Positions 34,766 through 46,799 of a stretch of DNA of 64,000 bases are shown here, piece after piece. The notes beneath the pieces were generated by a model. That model made no database searches, was not told where the DNA came from, and saw only the letters and a program-made list of their open reading frames with translations. Source of the stretch: Thysanoteuthis rhombus. Its lineage: Eukaryota > Mollusca > Cephalopoda > Oegopsida > Thysanoteuthidae. The DNA lies in contig OY735219.1 of assembly GCA_963457665.1 (NCBI GenBank), forward strand, positions 43,130,714 to 43,194,713, read 5' to 3'. The stretch's first letter is position 1, and each line of letters begins with the position of its first letter. Position numbers and translations under genes: made by a program.

Positions 34766-35195
34766 AAATATCTCTGAGAGACTAACAAAGAACCTTCCAA
34801 CTTAATAATGGAAAGATTATATCAATCAGATCTCTTAATTTTCCTTTATTAAAAACTGTTCGATTTCATAAAAGAAAAAGCGAACAAAGTAAAATCCTTA
34901 AAGATCTCACAAAGAATCTGATCTTATATCAATCAAATAACAAGAATCTAAATTTCTAAAGACTCGATTGCTTTTGCAGTTTTCTCAAATTATCTAATTA
35001 TGGCAAGAGTGAAGCTTCAGTAGTACCCCTAATCTGTGACTTCCCCAAGTGGATGCCGAAACCGCGTATAATACCGGACACTATATATATTATATTTTTC
35101 CTATACTTACTACAACAAAGGTTTGACTCGATAAAAGATCAACAACAATAAATAATAATGAAATAAAACAATTATAACAACTCGACTTCACAAAA

Positions 35196-35577
35196 GTAAT
35201 AATTGAACAACCGTAGTGTCAACATTTGAAATCATTTAAAAAGAACTCCCTCAGAAAATAGATATGGTCAGAATAAATTCTATTTAAGACACTGGAAAAT
35301 ATTGGAAATACAGTGAAAAAATATCTAGAAACATTCGTCAGAATCTATATGTTATCGATAAACCCGCTAAAATAAGACCCCAAAAGGCCAAAAGAGACTT
35401 TTTTCTGAAAATCAAAAGAATATTTTTTAGAAAGGATTCTAACGCCAAATTTCAAGTCTTTAGATAGAAGGATATGGCTAAGAGTGTTGGTACACACAAA
35501 AACAATCATACAAGTATATATAATGGGATACAACACTTTGCCCCCCTTTAGTGCCTACGGTTGTTCAACAATTATAA
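35196..35577 (-). mobile_element. Family D element with both terminal inverted repeats
   Basis: GTAATAATTGAACAACCGTAG at 35196-35216 is mirrored by CCTACGGTTGTTCAACAAT at 35554. The interior aligns with the 1.9 kb copy. About 380 bp, no coding frame, clear inverted ends: MITE-like. The superfamily is not known to me. Confidence 0.75.
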
Positions 35578-35974
35578 CTGAGATAAGAGTTATGTGATGG
35601 GTAGAAGATCTGTTCTTACCGTAGATCTCAGCAACGTCAGCATTGGATTTCTTTTCTTCCTTTGAAGAACTTTCACTCTTCCAATCTAAAAGAAGTACTT
35701 GAGGGTTATGTTTGCCAGCATCGCGACTATTGTCCTTTGGGAAGTAAGTAAAACTTATGAATTGTTTATTTCCAAAGTTGACTGAGAGCAACTTAAACTG
35801 AATGGGGACCATTATATTTGATCTTAACAAATTTGACCTTGTGTCGTAGTAAGCTCGGCTTAGTACATACTTCGGGGCTTATCGTGGCCCAACAGTTAAC
35901 AATCAGGCTGCACTGACCATTCGCTAACGTAGTGAATTTCATCCTTTAATGAGGATCTTTTTATCAGATCTTTT

Positions 35975-36455
35975 TATCAGAAACCGTCAATCAAAACAGT
36001 CACCCAAAGTGTCAACATATGTTTCTTCAAGTTTTTAAGTTGGTCTAGCTGGCTGACTGACTAAATATATGTATCACACGTTCAGACGGCACCAATGTAG
36101 CTAAATATAAACATTTTCTCATTATGTCTAGAAAAAGGGTTATTTTGTTTCTTGAAAAAAACAAAAAACAAATAAGTTTTTAGTGACGGGTTCAGTTTAC
36201 AATGCAAATTTATGCCACATTGGTCGATCAGTATGCATCAGTCAACATTTACATTTGTTTGTTTCTGAAAATGTGGACTTTTTAGTAGGCACTGTCCATC
36301 GAGATTCTTTAGTGATTATTGTCTAATAAGGATTGAGAGAAGTAACTTATCCATTGATCACCCCTTCTTCCGATTTTCGAATTGATCATCCCAACACGGC
36401 ATGCTGCCAACAGACATGACGGTTTATCTTGTGTGACTACCCAGACCTGTTGTGT
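35975..36455 (+). repeat. Dispersed repeat family A, copy 8
   Basis: From AAACCGTCAATCAAAACAGT through GTTGGTCTAGCTGGCTGACT, GGCACCAATGTAGC, AAGTTTTTAGTGACGGGTTC, AGAAGTAACTTATCCATTGA, GGCATGCTGCCAACAGAC to GTGACTACCCAGACCTG. A good reference copy for the family. Confidence 0.85.
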
Positions 36456-36514
36456 TCTTTGTACCAGATTAAGCTAAGTTTGGTAAATACCTTGACAAGC
36501 AAACATGTCATTAG

Positions 36515-37030
36515 ATCAATCGAATCACCGTAGCCCCCGAAATGGCCTACCAACCAGCTAAGTGGGCAACAGATACTTATGTCTTGTCTGTGGGTTCCTC
36601 CAGGCTCACCTCGTCACAATTAAGGCCTACAACCCTGAATATTAGTTATTAGGCACCTTCTAAAAACGCTTTTTTGTTTTGTTTTGTTTTTTTCAAAAGG
36701 GTTTCTATGATTATTTTGGACCTTTTACAAGATAAAACATTTGTAGTTTTGTAGTTTTTGGTTAATTGTAGATCTAATTTTTTAGGTGATTTTTTGATAA
36801 TTTTAATGACAGTTATTTTGCACACTACTGAGAAGTATCTGTTGTTGTTTTTTTTTAAAAAAAAAAAAGGCTTTTTGTGGTTTCTATGGTCATTTTGTAA
36901 TACCCAAATTTTGTGCTGGTATTTTTAGATAATTTTAGATATATATCTGTTTTTTTTCCCGATTAACAGTTCTAGTGATCGTGCAAGCTACGGCAGTTCG
37001 TTTATGTGAGGTACGGATATCCTATTGATT
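36515..37030 (+). repeat. Dispersed repeat family C, copy 3
   Basis: AATCGAATCACCGTAGCCCC, ACCAACCAGCTAAGTGGGC, CACCTTCTAAAAACGC and TATGTGAGGTACGGATATCC. About 70 bp after family A copy 8 on the same strand. Contains T-rich and (T)n(A)n stretches near 36680 and 36850. Confidence 0.8.
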
Positions 37031-37269
37031 TCTTTCAAATATTCGTTGGAGTCAAAGAGCTAAAAAGATGGCAATGACAAGTAGCAGGGAAATGCCAGTT
37101 ACTAAACATTTCGCTTTCTTCATATTCTTCTTAAAGAGAGCACGAAATTCTCTTCTCGAACGTTTGTTTATTCGTTCAATATCTGTCCCCGTTTAGAAAT
37201 GAGTGTAATGACTGTTCTCCATTGTGAGCTCGGCTTGTTCTGATCCGAAACTCAATACAACCGACCAGT

Positions 37270-37395
37270 GTGAAAAAGAGAGAGAGTGGGGGGCAAAGAG
37301 AGAGAGAGGGGGGCAAAGAGAGAGAGGGGGGCAAAGAGAGAGAGAGGGGGAGGGGGGCACAGAGAGAGAGGGGGGTAGAAGAGAGAAAGAGAGCC
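37270..37395. repeat. GA-rich tract with GGGGGGCAAAGAG period
   Basis: Repeats of GAGAGAGAGGGGGGCAAA about 18-22 bp long form a small minisatellite in a GA-rich strand. The Glu/Arg/Gly and Pro/Leu/Ser open frames across it are artefacts. Confidence 0.85.
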
Positions 37396-37684
37396 GACGA
37401 CACAAACAGTGGGATTTCAGCCAGCCTGAAAGGGTCTGTCGTCACATCGGACTTACTGACATCGCACAAGAAATTTCTTCTTTCTTCTCTGTCAGATCTA
37501 ATTTATTTGACATTCACATTTCAGTTATCTCCAAAATGTATCTTTGCCCCAACTGCCTCTGGGAGAAAAGAAGTTTCTATTCTTAGTTTTACAAGGCTTG
37601 AGCCAGATTGATGTTATGAAGGAACTAAGTCAAATTTTGATTTCGTCTCTTTATTGCCTTCACACTTCTGTTCAACTCAATGAC

Positions 37685-37906
37685 CAGTGTTGCCAACTAG
37701 AAAAAAATTACGAGCTAGTTTGACTGCTAAAGAGCGTTAAACGGAGCTAAATTCAATAAAATAGCTAAAACGTCCAAAACACATAAAAAAGTGCTAAAAA
37801 TGAGAGGAAAATACCTAAAATGACCACGCTCATTAGGCAATTATCGTAGTGTCCAAACAAGATACGCGCTAAGTTCAGCTCGAAAAGCGCTAAATTGGCA
37901 ACCCTG
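37685..37906 (+). mobile_element. Family B element, reference copy with inverted ends
   Basis: Begins CAGTGTTGCCAACTAG and ends AAATTGGCAACCCTG. The last 12 bases are the reverse complement of the first 12 with one mismatch. The element is 222 bp, without coding capacity. CAG-initiated ends fit non-autonomous hAT-like elements. Flanks TCAATGAC and TTCACACC do not form a clean 8-bp duplication. Confidence 0.82.
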
Positions 37907-37916
37907 TTCACACCCG

Positions 37917-37917
<1 letters not shown>

Positions 37918-37959
<42 letters not shown>
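37918..37959. repeat. (ATC)n microsatellite
   Basis: Fourteen ATC/TCA units without interruption, just after the family B element. Confidence 0.97.
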
Positions 37960-40900
37960 GTGTAAAAGAACGTATCAATATTTGAAGTAACATCAATATC
38001 AATGATTGGCATAATATCCGTAAAAATGACGCTGACATTTATCTATGCATCGGCGCCAAGAAATGTAAGTCTATTTTATGTGGAAATTTATTTTTAATGA
38101 TCCAAGTATCCTAACTGAGTTTTTATTTTTGAGTCTCAATTCGACATCAAACATTTCTTTCAGTCACTTACACTTTTTTTCCTTTTATTTTAGTTTCAAA
38201 TATCGAGTGATCCTGTAACGTAATCTTCATTCTTATATCACAAAAGACGATCTCATTCATGTTTTAACTACAATACTGACCTTGATCCTTACTTCATGTC
38301 AGTTGTACGAACGTACAATTTTGAAGTATTTATGCCACTGTCGTTGTGAAATAAATTATTTCGTAAATTTTTCACTTTTAATATATTCAGAAAAATTGCT
38401 GTGCCTTTGAAAAATGATTTCGGGCAGTTATATAATAGAGAGAAATTAATTTTCCAGATCAGCATTATATGACTATAATTTGTTTTTTGTAACATCTGAC
38501 ACTTATCTAAAGGTAACAAAGGTGTTACTAATTGGAAGCACACAGAAAAAATGTCATGCGTATTCTGCTTTTACTGATAACAGAATTCATAATCTAAAAA
38601 TGAAATTGAAAAAATTGGATGAAGGTCAGTAGTAGCCACAAGTAAATAATAAAGGTTTACAGTAGAGCTTCTTCAACATTTTGTTATTTGCGATCCATAA
38701 GGCAGATGTTTTTGCAATTGCTGATTCAGTCTTATTAATCTTTAGTTGTAATTGTACTGTAACTGAACATAAAAACAAATCAACCTTGAAAAAGAATTGC
38801 GAAAATATTAATTACGTTGTTTACTTTTTATTATGGAAAAACACTAAAATGTAACCAAAACGAAATTTGCATTCATAAATCATTGAATAACATGGAGTCA
38901 TTTCACAATAAACACAACGGATTAAATATCTTCGTAGAGTTTATAATTAATCTTAATATTTTTCCAAAGACTGAATCTGACCTTCATTACAGAGATTAAA
39001 ATCCACTGACGATATCTTGCAAACCGGAAGTAATTTATTATTTATTTTGACAGCGGATCTACTGCTGATGAAGACCTATCTTCGAATTTCACAAATTCGC
39101 ATGGATGAATTTGTTAGTCAAAGGTTTGAGCGCCTGACCCGACAATCAGCTGGCAGTTTGTTCGTTCGTTCAAATCCTAGGCACAGTTATGTGTTTTAAA
39201 CATCTCTTTTCTTCCTTTGGTTTATTTGTGCACACAAACATGATTACAGACAACCAAATTTATAAATATATAAGGATAATATAGATAGATGAATGATAGA
39301 AGTAAATATCCATCTACTTATTCACGCTCAATTTTTAAATATTGAGTTCAAGATAAAGTAACCCCCAAAATCATATATATATATATAATAAATCCCCAAT
39401 ATAAACACGTTTATGTGTGGACTTCTTCAAGCGAATTTCGATTTGACTTAATGTTGAATGTATCGAGCATTTTATGAAATAAACCCATCATCCATCAGAT
39501 ATTGAATTACTGATTTGTATTTTGATATATATGTGTGTGTGTGTGCGTGAGAGAGAGAGAGAGAGTACGCGCATGCGGGTCAAAATCACACCCTCTCAGT
39601 AAGTTGAGAAACATCATTTTTATGAAGTGTAGGGTGGAATCAGATATTTTTTCTTGATCGGTCATTTTTCTGCATGCTTTATGTGTGCCAAGACCAGCGC
39701 GTATAAATGTACTTCGTTTCCACGAAATGACTAGACAAAAGTCATAAATAAGGTGCTATATGCAGTTATTTTTCTAAATCCTGTCACCACCCCAAATAAA
39801 GAGAAAAAAGACAAAAAAATCTAGAATGCGGACAGGAAAGCAAGAAGAAAAGCTACATTCTATTGTTAATTCATCTGTGAGAGGTTCTTTGTCGGTCATA
39901 GTCAAGTAAATGTTTTGTATCAAAGAAATCGTCTTTTGGTTCGTTTTTGTGGCTTTTTAAAAGCGCCATTATTTCATCTGGCTACCAACATATTCTGCAT
40001 TTTGATGTTTTCGTTGTCTATCATGTTTCTCCTTTTCCTCAACTAGATGTATGGAATTTTTGGCCGAGTCTCTACCCTCTGTTTATACATACAACTTACA
40101 CGGTTGGGTCATTTTGACGGCAAATGCACTTGAATATGCATACATAAAAAAGCACACTATAAAGAACGGGCGTGTGCAACTATAAAGTCACACCCAGTTC
40201 AACGTACATACAAATCTGCAAAACACAAATGTCAAAATTTATATAGAACTTCTTTAAGTGAGCGACCGTGTCGAGGACAACATTTTGCACGCTTCAATAA
40301 TTTGCAAAAAGGGAAACATACTTCAGAATTGATCAATCTTTCAGAAATTAGAAAAGAATGTCATTTTTAGTAGATCAAAGTGAATTTTGTATTATTTGGG
40401 ATCACAAATAGAATTCCGTGTCGTTCGAGTGCTCTTTTTCTATATAAAACGGTTTCTTTACTTTGTCATGGACGCATGGGTCTTTTAGATTTTATTTACA
40501 CTTCATATCCTTGTAAAATCTATGATAACAGAGTGATGTAATTTGAGATTCATATAGAAACTTGTGTTAATCTTAAATATGGTAGGTTTTCACACGTATA
40601 CATACATATATATCTGCAAAACATTAACAGTTGATCCAATATTCATAAATATTTAAATTATCATATTATTTTTTCCGAATTTAGATTGAATTACTTATCT
40701 TTGCAATAATACATAGTGTATTTTAAGAACAGATCACTTTTAGAATCAAAATATTTTTGAATCAAAATCTTCAAGTTCATTTTTTTAAAACTTCAACAAC
40801 TATCTCCTTCCATAACTTTACTGTTCGCTTCTTCAATGTTAATAGAATTTATTGTTCTAATTTCTATCCTAGCTGAGCCAACCAGAATATATCAAATCGC

Positions 40901-41430
40901 CCTTTGACTTGTCATTGTCCCAATATTCGTCGTTCCCTCGATGCCAATGAAACTTGAAACTTCCCTTTAACTCCTTTATCTCTGACTCGGTGACTTCTCT
41001 GTAGCCCTTGACTTCAGTAGTTTTTATTATTTTGTTCTTCTTTTCAGGGTGCGTTCCAAAGAGGTATACATAAGCTGAATTAATCGGAGAAAATGAGTTG
41101 GAAATTATACAAATTAGTTCGTTGAGGCTCACGTAAAGGTGACACCAGAGGTCGATGAAAACGCTTCAGTTTTTGGCAGTAAAAAAAAGTGACCTGATCC
41201 GGGAGGAGAGGAATGAATTCTAATGCCTGATTCGTGGTCGGTGGTCTCGCTAAAAATAGGTTCATTAGTCCAAGATGTCTTGACATAGACTTGAAAAGAA
41301 TTCAGCATTTACAGGTTTGATTTGAGCAAGTATAAGAAAAGCGAAAAAGTGAAAATGACTGCATTTTCTACCGTATCAAGGACAATAACAAGAAGAATAA
41401 TCCTCACTAAAATTAATGGTATAAAACGAT
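37960..41430. other. Long unassigned AT-rich stretch
   Basis: About 3.5 kb with no recognised gene, RNA or family copy. Small items: (AT)n at about 39372, TG/GA run at about 39531-39566, and a weak hAT-like CAGTAGAGCTTCTTCAACA at 38660. Frames here carry no motif. Confidence 0.45.
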
Positions 41431-41434
41431 TTGT

Positions 41435-41525
41435 AAAATTCACATCTCTACCTTGATTTGGAGTCACAACTAACTGATTGTCATGAGGCTGCCTTACTAA
41501 CTGAGCTAAATCGACAAGTCTCATG
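41435..41525 (-). mobile_element. tRNA-like SINE fragment
   Basis: Minus strand reads TCGATTTAGCTCAGTTAGTA then AGGCAGCC: a good A box (TAGCTCAGTTAGTAAGG). The B-box region TTGTGACTCCAAATCAAGG is degraded. Resembles 46.69 kb. A recent tRNA gene is unlikely because the B box and acceptor pairing are poor. Confidence 0.5.
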
Positions 41526-41529
41526 CATA

Positions 41530-44080
41530 GAAGAAACTTTATAAAAACTATAATTTTTTTATTTATTATATATACAATACAAAAGTTGCAGTAATCGTCT
41601 TTAGTCGAAATAGAGTGGAGTTAATCGCTCTCTTTCATTCTAAATATACTTAAATTTCGATTCCATTTAATTTTCAAAGCAACATTTTTCTATATCAGAG
41701 CAAGGAAAGAATTCAACAAGAAGTGAGGATAAGGAAGATGCTAATCTGAACGAACTGTTTGCATTTTCCAAGTCCTGTATTCCTGTTCATAGGAAACGTA
41801 CCAACAAGACTAAGTCAGATGAGTTACACGGCCACACTTGACAAGCGATTACTTAAATGAGTAGATATTGGCTTAGAAAGATCCTGAAATCTATTTTATC
41901 ACAAGATAAAATTAATTAAACAAAATAAAATGAAAAACTTGAAGTTTTCATCATTCAATGCAATTTGATGAATAAGTATCAATAATTCTCCTTAACGTAT
42001 TTTGAAAAGGAAACAGATATATTTCGGCTTCTCGTACCATTATCAACGTTCAAAACGAATCCCAGATGCATTCAGTAATTAGAAAACCAGTAACAGTCTT
42101 TGCAAATTTCACCAGAAACGCTACTAGGACACGAGCAACCCTCTCGACGTAATTCAAATCACGTAACCAGCATAATAATCTTCCAAATAGCGTAATTCCA
42201 AACAGTGCAGGAAAAACCAAACTATATTCTTATTGTTTATAGTACTTATATTCAATGCAAGTGCCACCGATTCATGATAATTCCATGAGAATGCAGTTCA
42301 ATTCTCTTAAAATGTCACCCCTTTTTCTGCTTCTGGTAGAATTAGGAATCTGGCCGTGGAACACAAAATATATAAGAATGCGTCAAACCGAAAACTCATG
42401 TCATCATGTTGCGATTTGAAGATTTGGAAAGAAGATTTTCCCATTGAAATATGTAACAACTTTTTTCACGTCTGATTAGATTCATTAAAATCATTTTGTA
42501 ATAAAAATTCGTACAAACATTTCAAGACATAGATGGTCAATGAATCGCCGTAGACGTACTCCGTTTCTTAATTATTTGACCGAATGTATACCCCATGGAA
42601 TCACGAGTAGGGATTATTAAACATACAAATTATTACAGTAGCCGACATATGAAACAATTATAACTATATTTTATCGTCGACTACATTTGAAACCGGTCTG
42701 CATTGGATTTCCGATGCTCACTGACTATACCACAGGCCCCACACTTATTATCTGGGTTTTTTTTTCATGTAAGTGAGAGTAAGCAGTAAAAAAACTGATT
42801 TGATGAATAAACAGCGATCTTTGGATTTTTTTTTTTTGCCTAAAATTTGTTTGGGCAATTTTCAGTACTCAATGTCTTTTGCACACTAAGAATCAAGAGA
42901 AAAGATTGTCAGGGGTCAGATATTAGGCGTTAAGATTGTGATATATTGAATGCATTGTAACTGATAAAAAAACATCGCTATTTATCTCCAGTAAACTTGC
43001 TGCAATTGGCTCATATCAAAAACGTGTAACCACCATAGGAGTGAAACGCAGTCATTCATGATAGACAGAAATCAGGAATCAATTATTGTTTTTCACTGCT
43101 ATTTACAATTCCTTGGCAGAGCAACACTGAAGGGTTGGTAAAAACGAGAGGAGGAATTGTTTAGTTACTTCTCGATTCATAAAAAGAACGACTATCACTT
43201 GAAAAATCAACCCCACAATCACACCCACCACGGCGATCATTGGTGTCATCTTTGCTAATAAGGAAGGAGAGTTTCCGATTACTTATTCGCCCTAAGTGAC
43301 ACTGGCCCTTCAAATATTTGTAGATACTTACGTGTGACCACCCCCACCAGGGTTTATTTACCCTGAGAATGGCATGGCAATATTATGAAGGTCTTGTCTC
43401 AAATTATTGGACTAAAGTATTGCTTACATTGCAGACGTATTATTCTCGCGTATTCAGATAAGATTGGCCACGTGACCAGATGGACGAACATGGCGTCGAC
43501 AGCTTTTTTTTAATTTCTTTTTTTGTAGGAAAAAGGGCTTTTGTACAACTAAAACAAATAAGTCCTTTGTTGGTGCAGTTAGACGGGGTCAAAGGACTTT
43601 CTTTTGTTTCTCTATAAAAAGTTTATTTTTTCTTTTCTGTTTTCTTCTTTATTCATATAGTAGACATTACAACGGCTGAAAATATTGTTTTTTTTTTCAA
43701 CTTTTAATGGTCAATGATTTCATAGGCGTATCCTTCCATGAATCATCTTTATTCACTACGCACCTCACAACTTGGATCCAAATGCATAATATTAACATTA
43801 ATGAAACTCAGCAATTACAAATATACTACATAAAAAAACAGTCGTTTCTTATTTCTATACTTTTCCGAATTCTTCAAAAATGCTAATGGTGGTTCGAGAT
43901 CTCTCCAAGTTTTGTAAAGTAGAATCAATTCTGTTGTTCTCTCAATAATAAGCCAAAACTTACGTCTTCCATTCTTCTCATCATCTTCAAAGCATGAAAG
44001 AAATACAGTCCTGTGTTGCATGCAGTGTTCAAATGACAACTGACATCTCCTAGAATTACTTTGAACAGAGTAACGTCAAT
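41530..44080. other. Long unassigned AT-rich stretch
   Basis: About 2.5 kb without recognised genes or family copies. Homopolymer runs lie near 42757, 42826 and 43690. Confidence 0.45.
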
Positions 44081-44085
44081 AGAAA

Positions 44086-44348
44086 ACGTGCTGCTGACTC
44101 AAAAAATATTTTTTTGCTAGTTTGATTGCCAAATAAGTTCATAAAAGCACTGATTTTTTTTATATTTATACAAATAGCAGAAAAGCGACAAAAATGGCCA
44201 AAAATAAACCAAAAAGATGCTTAAAATGGTAAAAGAGCATGCCAAAAAATTGTTTAAGCACACCTGCGCTATTTCAGCGTTTTTCACACTACCAACAGAA
44301 AAAAAACACACTGGACTTAGCACGAAAAGTGCTTAATTGGCAACAATG
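44086..44348 (+). mobile_element. Family B element, copy 6
   Basis: ACGTGCTGCTGACTCAAAAA at the left, GCTAGTTTGATTGCCAAAT, AAAATGGCCAAAAATAAACC, TTGTTTAAGCACACCTGCGC and CTTAATTGGCAACAATG at the right. Flanks ATAGAAAA and AATGAAAA agree at 6 of 8 positions, a possible eroded target duplication. Confidence 0.75.
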
Positions 44349-44529
44349 AATGAAAAGTTCGAGAAACTTCTGGAAAATATCGGAATGTTTTTCTTTTGCA
44401 ATATTTTTCACACTCATTCCTCTTTACGCTTTTTGACCAATATTCAAAATTTACAATCTGTATTTGTGGAGTGTTTTATCATTTCCACCACTTTATATAA
44501 CTAAATTTGAATCCCTGCCCCATCCCTCT

Positions 44530-44640
44530 TGATAAACATACGTAGACCAATCGGTAAGGTGCTGGCCATATTAGAAAGACGCTCGAACATTTGGGATCAG
44601 AGTTCAAATCTTGTCAGAGGCTAATTCATCACTTACAGTA
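44530..44640 (+). mobile_element. tRNA-derived SINE-like sequence
   Basis: TAGACCAATCGGTAAGGTGC resembles an A box region and CAGAGTTCAAATCTTGTC at 44599 a B box, in tRNA-like spacing. Immediately followed by a hammerhead-like Penelope piece. Confidence 0.55.
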
Positions 44641-44800
44641 TTTACTTAAAACTCATAGAACCAACTTTGCATCTGGGAGATTTGGGAAGTAACGAACCGA
44701 ACCCTTTATTTATCCGACGGATACCTGACGAAGGCCGTAGAGTGCAACAGCTGAAACGTTGTATGAAAAACAACAAAGATGAGGATGGTCCGAATATCAA
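44641..44800 (+). mobile_element. Penelope-like piece with best-preserved hammerhead core
   Basis: CTGACGA (44725-44731), a GCCGT/ACAGC stem with one mismatch, then GAAACGTTGTA (to 44763). All core residues are present and the position after GU is A, which is permitted. Stem I is weak by eye. Confidence 0.5.
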
Positions 44801-45141
44801 TAGAAATAATAATAATACCTCATCTCAAAAATTTCGAGATATACTAGCAAAAATTAAGTTTGAATTCAAATTAGTCAAAAAGTTTGGAATTGAAAATATT
44901 TTATCTACGAAATTTGGATAGAATTATACTAAAAACCATTCACATTCCTAAGAATTTAGGTATATAAATGCACTTCTTTTCTCCTTCATTACTACAAGAT
45001 CTGTACCCGTAAAAAAGGTGCATATTTGGAAGAGATCGGATTTCTGAGAAGCAGCTTGTTATAAGAGTTAGGTAAAATGAATTTCCCTTCGTCGTACGAA
45101 ACTATGGCTCCATATTATTCCAGTTGTTCCTTTTCAGTCTT

Positions 45142-45331
45142 GCCAATTTAGATATTTTATACCTAGATTTAAATCTATCGCCAATTTAGATATTTTGTAT
45201 CTAAATTGAAATCTAATGCCAATTTAGATATTTTATATCTAAATCTGAATCTATTGCCAATTTAGATATATTATGTCTGAATTTACATCTATTTCTAATT
45301 TAGATATTTTATATCTAAATTCAGATCTATG
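45142..45331. repeat. 38-bp tandem repeat, five units, each a dyad
   Basis: GCCAATTTAGAT-type unit starts fall at 45142, 45180, 45218, 45256 and 45294, exactly 38 bp apart. Each unit contains AATTTAGATA, about 5 bp, then TATCTAAATT, an inverted repeat that can form a hairpin. Units differ by a few bases. Confidence 0.93.
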
Positions 45332-46179
45332 ATTTTAGATAGAAAATCTGTAATCTGTACTTTTGTATTTATTTTTTAGATCTCAAACACGATAATGTCT
45401 TGTGTGCTGACTAATATATACGGCAAAAATCAACTTGGTACATTGGCCAGTTGTTGAGTTATATCGGTACATGCACACACACACGCACACACCGAAAGAT
45501 ATATCTCAAATTCCAGTCAGATTGTCATTATTTTTAATACAATACTGTTTTTATACTGTTAAAGTGTTAGCCTAATCTAAGAGAACTATTTTGTTAGTTG
45601 AAATCCTTTCAAATTTTACTCTTCTTTCCAAAGGTCAAAAAGCATCAAGACAAAGGGACATCTCTCTTGTACGAATATTTTAACTGAATATGCAATAATT
45701 AAGTATTTCAATTTAGTTTTTGTTTGTAAATTTAATTGAATAAAAGTTTTTTTGCGATTTGAATTTTGTTTAATTATTGGTAATTTGAATATTTTCAAAT
45801 CATACTTATATAATGACATCAATCTTTTATTCATTCAAATTTACAAAAAATACAAAATTGATTTACTTAATTTGTAAAAAGTCAGTTAAAATATTTGTAC
45901 TACAGAATTGTCTTTCTGACTGATATCTCTGACTGGTCACCACTTTTCACGTCCGGAGTTGATCCAACCACTGCTGATTAAATTGTCTACAACAATTGTC
46001 CTGACTTTCATCCGTAAAGTCATATGTCTATCCAAAATAATCGCCATCGGAATTTTTTTTAATTTATTTCTAAAATGGAAAAATCACAACAATGAACTTC
46101 TAATGAGTAGCACATTGCGACCGGAGAGGGTATCTCATTATTGTCTCTGTCGTGGTTGCCCACAGAAAGAATTTGTTAT

Positions 46180-46590
46180 CGAATCACCAGAGCTCCACAA
46201 ATGGTCAGCCAGACTAATCAGCTAAGTGGGCTACAGAATTGTCACTCTTTGCTCGGCTGTGTGTCTGTTCATCTATCTTCGTGTGTCTCCTGGCGTTCCT
46301 GGTCACATCTTTGAGACTATCACCTTGAAAAATGTGCACCACTAACCACCATCTAAAAACGTTTTGTTTGTCAAAAAAATACCTCTTTGGATCTCTATGG
46401 TTATTTAGGGACTCACAATGCCCGAATGTTGTACCTTTTTTTTGTAGATAATTTTAGATAGAAAATCAATATTTGTTGATAATTTTAGATTAAACATCTA
46501 TTTTTCAGATAAATTTCATATAGTTAGTTCGGGTACATGCACGGCTACGGTGGTTCATTTATGCGAGGTACGGATATCTGTTTTAGTTTT
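46180..46590 (+). repeat. Dispersed repeat family C, copy 4
   Basis: ATCGAATCACCAGAGCTCCA, AATCAGCTAAGTGGGCTACA, CCTTGAAAAATGTGCACC, ACCATCTAAAAACG, GACTCACAATGCCCGAATG, GATAATTTTAGATAGAAAAT and TGCGAGGTACGGATATCTG. Confidence 0.82.
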
Positions 46591-46684
46591 AATCATCCAT
46601 CTCAGAGAGGTTTAGAATCGGTTCTTGCAAAAGAATGAAATAAGCCCTTGTGTATTTCAAACATAAATTTTCCACGCATGTAAG

Positions 46685-46790
46685 ACTTGTCAATTTAGCT
46701 CAGTCATCAAGAGACTCACTTTCCAGTCAATTGGTCATGATTTCGAATCATAATAAGTGTTGATTTTTACTCATCTAAATTTGGTGAAGA
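46685..46790 (+). mobile_element. tRNA-like SINE fragment
   Basis: GTCAATTTAGCTCAGTCATC (A box TAGCTCAGTCATCAAGAG) and GATTTCGAATCATAA (B-box-like). Related to the antisense copy at 41.44 kb. Imperfect tRNA cloverleaf by eye. Confidence 0.5.
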
Positions 46791-46799
46791 TTGTTCTTG

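Noticed and set aside
37176..37611. Ser/Leu/Pro and Glu/Gly/Arg frames
   Set aside because: They are translations of the GA-rich minisatellite at 37270-37395.
41435..41525. Functional tRNA gene
   Set aside because: A box is good but the B box and stem pairing are poor, and a related copy at 46.69 kb points to a SINE.
45142..45331. CRISPR-like array
   Set aside because: The 38-bp units are contiguous with no spacers between them.
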